A stretch of DNA of 52,234 nt from Streptomyces atratus. GTDB lineage: Bacteria > Actinomycetota > Actinomycetes > Streptomycetales > Streptomycetaceae. The stretch is from positions 1-52,234 of the forward strand of contig NZ_BMRN01000045.1 in NCBI RefSeq assembly GCF_014648655.1, written 5' to 3'. The notes beneath the pieces are model-generated. The model did no database searches and had not been told where the DNA came from. It was given only the letters and a program-made list of their open reading frames with translations. Shown here piece by piece: positions 48,897-52,234 of this stretch; within the stretch, counting starts at the first letter, position 1, and every line of letters begins with the position of its first letter. Made by a program: the position numbers and the translations under genes.

Positions 48897-49796
48897 ATGG
48901 CTCCGATCTCCACTCCGCAGACCCCCTTCGGGCGGGTCCTCACCGCTATGGTCACGCCCTTCACGGCGGACGGTGCACTCGACCTCGACGGCGCCCAGCG
49001 GCTCGCCGCCCACTTGGTGGACGCAGGCAATGACGGCCTGATCATCAACGGCACCACCGGCGAGTCCCCGACCACCAGCGACGCGGAGAAAGACCAGCTC
49101 GTTAGGGCCGTACTCGAAGCAGTGGGAGACCGGGCCCACGTCGTCGCCGGCATCGGCACCAACGACACCCGTCACAGCATCGAACTCGCCCGCACGGCCG
49201 AACGCTCGGGTGCCCACGGCCTCCTCGCGGTCACGCCGTACTACAACAAGCCGCCGCAGGAAGGCATCTTCCGCCACTTCACGGCCATCGCCGACGCCAC
49301 CGGTCTGCCGGTGATGCTCTACGACATTCCGGGCCGCAGCGGTGTGCCGATCGACACAGAGACGCTGGTACGGCTCGCCGAGCACCCGCGCATCGTCGCC
49401 AACAAGGACGCCAAGGGAGACCTCGGCCGTGCCAGCTGGGCCATCGCCCGGTCCGGCCTCGCCTGGTACTCCGGCGACGACATGCTGAACCTGCCGCTCC
49501 TCTCGGTCGGGGCCGTCGGATTCGTCTCCGTCGTCGGCCATGTCGTCACCCCCGACCTGCGCGCCCTCATCGAGGCGTACCTCGGCGGCGACGTCCAGAA
49601 GGCTACGGAGATCCACCAGAAGCTCCTGCCGGTCTTCACCGGCATGTTCCGTACCCAGGGCGTCATCACCACCAAGGCCGCACTGGCCCTCCAGGGCCTC
49701 CCTGCGGGCCCGCTGCGCCTTCCCCTGGTGGAACTCACCGCACAGGAAACGGCGCAGCTCAAGATCGATCTCGCCGCCGGTGGGGTAGAGCTGTAA
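48897..49796 (+). CDS. dapA: 4-hydroxy-tetrahydrodipicolinate synthase
   Basis: 299 residues. DapA condenses pyruvate with aspartate semialdehyde at the start of the diaminopimelate/lysine branch. The TIM-barrel signatures are there: GTTGESPT (pyruvate-contacting Thr pair), TPYYNKP with Tyr115/116, and the Schiff-base lysine in VANKDAKGD (Lys170 by count). The C-terminal helices end in VELTAQETAQLKIDLAAGGVEL. ATG at 48897 is chosen because the -10 hexamer is spaced for a leaderless message. No lysine riboswitch is visible, and a leaderless mRNA would exclude one. rnj follows after 129 bases. Confidence 0.95.
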   Translation: MAPISTPQTPFGRVLTAMVTPFTADGALDLDGAQRLAAHLVDAGNDGLIINGTTGESPTTSDAEKDQLVRAVLEAVGDRAHVVAGIGTNDTRHSIELARTAERSGAHGLLAVTPYYNKPPQEGIFRHFTAIADATGLPVMLYDIPGRSGVPIDTETLVRLAEHPRIVANKDAKGDLGRASWAIARSGLAWYSGDDMLNLPLLSVGAVGFVSVVGHVVTPDLRALIEAYLGGDVQKATEIHQKLLPVFTGMFRTQGVITTKAALALQGLPAGPLRLPLVELTAQETAQLKIDLAAGGVEL

Positions 49797-49872
49797 CCAC
49801 AGACTTCACAACTGAATAAACGAAGAACACTCGCAAGAGCGACAACACAGACAACAGCAAGTGCACGAATGA

Positions 49873-49911
49873 CATGCGCGCCACGTGCCCAAGCGGTACG
49901 TGGCGCGCGTG
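49873..49911 (+). promoter_or_regulatory. Hairpin directly before the rnj ribosome site
   Basis: 14-bp stem (49873-49886 with 49898-49911, one G-U) and an 11-base loop; the ribosome site AAGGAGA begins two bases later. The 75 bases before it are A- and C-rich and poor in G, unlike the rest of the window, so probably unpaired. Confidence 0.55.
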
Positions 49912-49925
49912 GTAAGGAGAGTCTT

Positions 49926-51611
49926 TTGAGTCATCCGCATCCCGAACTCGGCACCCCGCCGAAGCTCCCGAAGGGCGGCCTCCGGGTCACCCCGCTCGGC
50001 GGCCTCGGCGAAATCGGCCGCAACATGACGGTCTTCGAGTACGGCGGCCGCCTGCTCATCGTCGACTGCGGAGTTCTCTTCCCGGAGGAAGAGCAGCCCG
50101 GAATCGACCTGATCCTGCCGGACTTCACCACGATCCGGGACCGTCTCGACGACATCGAGGGCATCGTCCTCACGCACGGCCACGAGGACCACATCGGTGG
50201 TGTCCCGTACCTGCTGCGACTGAAGCCGGACATCCCTCTCATCGGCTCCAAGCTGACCCTCGCGCTGATCGAGGCGAAGCTCCAGGAGCACCGCATCCGC
50301 CCGTACACCCTCGAAGTCGCGGAGGGCCAGCGCGAGCGCATCGGCGTCTTCGACTGCGAGTTCATCGCGGTCAACCACTCCATCCCGGACGCCCTCGCGG
50401 TCGCCATCCGCACACCTGCGGGCATGGCCGTCGCGACCGGCGACTTCAAGATGGACCAGCTCCCGCTGGACGGCCGGCTCACCGACCTGCACGCGTTCGC
50501 CCGGCTGAGCGAGGAAGGCATCGACCTTCTCCTCTCCGACTCGACCAACGCGGAGGTCCCCGGCTTCGTACCGCCCGAGCGGGACATCTCCAATGTTCTG
50601 CGCACGGTCTTCGCCAACGCTCAGAAGCGCATCATCGTGGCGAGCTTCGCCAGCCATGTGCACCGCATCCAGCAGATCCTCGACGCGGCACACGAATACG
50701 GCCGCCGGGTTGCCTTCGTCGGGCGCTCGATGGTCCGCAACATGGGCATCGCCCGCGATCTCGGCTATCTGAAGGTGCCTGCGGGCCTGGTGGTCGACGT
50801 CAAGACCCTCGACGACCTTCCGGACGACGAGGTCGTGCTGGTCTGCACGGGATCCCAGGGCGAGCCGATGGCCGCACTGTCCCGTATGGCCAACCGCGAC
50901 CATCAGATCCGCATCGTCCAGGGCGACACGGTGATCCTGGCGTCGTCCCTGATCCCGGGCAACGAGAACGCGGTGTACCGCGTGATCAACGGCCTGACCC
51001 GCTGGGGCGCCAATGTCGTCCACAAGGGCAATGCCAAGGTCCACGTCTCGGGCCATGCCTCGGCCGGCGAGCTGCTGTACTTCTACAACATCTGCAGGCC
51101 GAAGAACCTGATGCCGGTCCACGGCGAATGGCGCCACCTCAGGGCCAACGCCGAACTGGGCGCCCTCACCGGTGTACCCAAGGACCACATCGTCATCGCA
51201 GAGGACGGCGTCGTCGTCGACCTCATCGACGGCAAGGCCAAGATCGTCGGCAAGGTCCAGGCCGGTTATGTGTACGTCGACGGCCTCTCGGTCGGGGACG
51301 TCACCGAGACCTCCCTCAAGGACCGCCGGATCCTCGGCGAGGAGGGCATCATCTCCGTCTTCATCGTGGTCGACAGCTCCTCCGGCAAGATCACGGGCGG
51401 GCCGGACATCCATGCCCGCGGCTCCGGCATCGACGACTCGGCATTCAGCGCCGTTGTGCCGAAGATCGAGGAGGCGATCAACAGGTCCGCCCAGGACGGC
51501 GTGCTGGAGCCCCACCAGCTCCAGCAGCTGGTCCGCCGCACGGTGGGCAAGTGGGTCTCCGACACCTACCGCCGGCGACCGATGATCCTTCCCGTCGTCG
51601 TCGAGGTCTGA
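49926..51611 (+). CDS. rnj: Ribonuclease J
   Basis: 561 residues. RNase J is a metallo-beta-lactamase/beta-CASP nuclease with endonuclease and 5'-3' exonuclease activity in mRNA decay and rRNA processing. Metal motif HGHEDH (84-89) is intact, GDFKMDQ-type motif 3 follows near 180 and beta-CASP motifs (SDSTNAE, ASFASHVHRIQQI, VHVSGHAS with the motif C His) are in order; the C-terminal domain ends with VSDTYRRRPMILPVVVEV. TTG at 49926 is chosen: AAGGAGA lies six bases upstream and MSHPHPELGTPPKLPKGG matches the family start. TTG and a leader hairpin suggest tight translation. It is followed by the terminator and the rRNA operon, which needs this enzyme for maturation. Confidence 0.96.
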   Translation: MSHPHPELGTPPKLPKGGLRVTPLGGLGEIGRNMTVFEYGGRLLIVDCGVLFPEEEQPGIDLILPDFTTIRDRLDDIEGIVLTHGHEDHIGGVPYLLRLKPDIPLIGSKLTLALIEAKLQEHRIRPYTLEVAEGQRERIGVFDCEFIAVNHSIPDALAVAIRTPAGMAVATGDFKMDQLPLDGRLTDLHAFARLSEEGIDLLLSDSTNAEVPGFVPPERDISNVLRTVFANAQKRIIVASFASHVHRIQQILDAAHEYGRRVAFVGRSMVRNMGIARDLGYLKVPAGLVVDVKTLDDLPDDEVVLVCTGSQGEPMAALSRMANRDHQIRIVQGDTVILASSLIPGNENAVYRVINGLTRWGANVVHKGNAKVHVSGHASAGELLYFYNICRPKNLMPVHGEWRHLRANAELGALTGVPKDHIVIAEDGVVVDLIDGKAKIVGKVQAGYVYVDGLSVGDVTETSLKDRRILGEEGIISVFIVVDSSSGKITGGPDIHARGSGIDDSAFSAVVPKIEEAINRSAQDGVLEPHQLQQLVRRTVGKWVSDTYRRRPMILPVVVEV

Positions 51612-51631
51612 CCCCGACAGACGCGAACTCC

Positions 51632-51670
51632 GGAGCGGGGCCCCCGATTTGCATCGGGGCGCCCCGCTCC
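51632..51670 (+). terminator. Terminator after rnj
   Basis: Two stacked stems, 10 bp (51632-51641 with 51661-51670) and 7 bp (51642-51648 with 51653-51659), separated by one bulged C and closed by TTGC. Confidence 0.85.
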
Positions 51671-51760
51671 AGTACGTTTACGGCTCCGCCTGACCGGGAA
51701 GCGCGCGCACGCTCATGTGCAGTGGGCACTCCGAACGGAGCGGGAATTCCGACTCAGAAC

Positions 51761-51960
51761 TTCTGATAAAGTCGGATCCGCCGAAAGGCAAGGCCACTCC
51801 AAAGGCCACCGGAATTCAAATTCGGACCGGAAACGGAACGAAAAAGAATCTGGTAAGGTTGGAACCGCCGGAAAGGGAAACGCGAAAGCGAAGAACTGGA
51901 AAGCGGCCCCGCTTCGACCGGGAATCGGACACGAAAGAGTCTGATAGAGTCGGAAACGCA
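51761..51960 (+). promoter_or_regulatory. Three tandem rRNA promoters
   Basis: Three copies of a CTGRTARRGTYGGA block carry -10 boxes TAAAGT (51767-51772), TAAGGT (51854-51859) and TAGAGT (51945-51950), 87 and 91 bases apart. The bases after each are also related (GGATCCGCCGAAAGG, GGAACCGCCGGAAAGG, GGAAACGCAAGACC). Multiple tandem promoters are the norm for Streptomyces rRNA operons. No -35 consensus is seen. Confidence 0.65.
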
Positions 51961-52228
51961 AGACCGAAGGGAAAGCCCGGAGGAAAGCCCGAGAGGGTGA
52001 GTACAAAGGAAGCGTCCGTTCCTTGAGAACTCAACAGCGTGCCAAAAGTCAACGCCAGATATGTTGATACCCCGGCCTGCTTCGGCAGGTTGGTGGTTCC
52101 TTTGAAAGTCCTGCCGGGCCTCATGGTTCAGGTGGGCAATTTACACAGCGAGGACGCTGTGAACGATCGGTCTTATTCCGGCTGATCGTTCCGCTCTCGT
52201 GATGTGTGTCCCGATTACGGGAAAACAT
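51951..52228 (+). ncRNA. 16S rRNA leader (pre-rRNA)
   Basis: About 280 bases, less GC-rich than the rest, running up to 16S. TTGAGAACTCAACAGCGTG (52022-52040) is a sequence I know from actinobacterial rRNA leaders in the antitermination region. Hairpins: AAGGAA/TTCCTT (near 52008-52024), ACAGCG/CGCTGT (52144-52160), and GAACGATCGG with CTGATCGTTC (52161-52170, 52182-52191). They probably take part in processing with sequences beyond the window. Confidence 0.6.
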
Positions 52229-52234
52229 TCACGG
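52229..52234 (+). rRNA. 16S rRNA, first bases only
   Basis: The window ends in TCACGG, which in Streptomyces 16S rRNA is directly followed by AGAGTTTGATCC. The exact mature 5' end is uncertain by a few bases. Confidence 0.55.

Overview
The window is a GC-rich actinobacterial chromosome segment, almost certainly from a Streptomyces. Gene order (ispG, proS, rimP-nusA-ylxR-infB, rbfA-truB, ribF, type VII secretion locus, rpsO-pnp, M16 protease, dapB, thyX, dapA, rnj, then an rRNA operon) and protein sequences such as the N-termini of S15, PNPase and RNase J match what I recall of the S. coelicolor SCO5696-SCO5745 region. Strong third-position GC bias, TAnnnT -10 boxes, leaderless genes and frequent GTG/TTG starts fit the same assignment. 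No plasmid, phage, transposase, CRISPR or tRNA was seen.

Layout. 1-3843: end of ispG, two GNAT acetyltransferases and proS. 3846-5816 (minus): lipoprotein, DUF4439 ferritin-like protein and a kinase-fold protein lacking its catalytic residues. 5993-13068: translation/transcription block rimP, nusA, ylxR, infB, a DUF503 gene, rbfA and truB. 13271-16963: a leaderless 1230-residue protein with a trypsin-like head, a STAND-like NTPase core and a helical-repeat tail; it has lost the nucleophilic serine and carries a TTA codon. 17007-17960: ribF. 18027-25506: MFS remnant, xdhC, and a five-gene oligopeptide ABC transporter (oppABCDF). 25704-41057: an ESX-type (type VII) secretion locus with an EspI-like ATPase, eccE, eccB, mycP, two WXG100 substrates, eccC, eccD and a DUF397 protein. 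41339-51611: rpsO, pnp, M16 protease, dapB, small membrane proteins, thyX, dapA and rnj. 51672-52234: tandem promoters and leader of an rRNA operon, ending at the first bases of 16S rRNA.

How it fits together. The flanks are deeply conserved housekeeping genes for translation, RNA decay (PNPase, RNase J), lysine/DAP and dTMP synthesis. In mycobacteria ribF and rpsO are neighbours; here about 23 kb containing xdhC, opp and the secretion locus lies between them. Non-coding structure is rich: many perfect hairpins between genes, structured leaders before rpsO, pnp and rnj, a chain of three overlapping micro-ORFs before infB, a 60-bp tandem repeat inside the EspI-like gene, and a small family of intergenic repeats.

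The best candidates for something under-described are the trypsin-like/STAND protein (13271-16963), the pseudokinase-ferritin-like-lipoprotein operon (3846-5816), the infB micro-ORF chain and the structured rpsO leader. All assignments are from reading sequence; no database search was possible.
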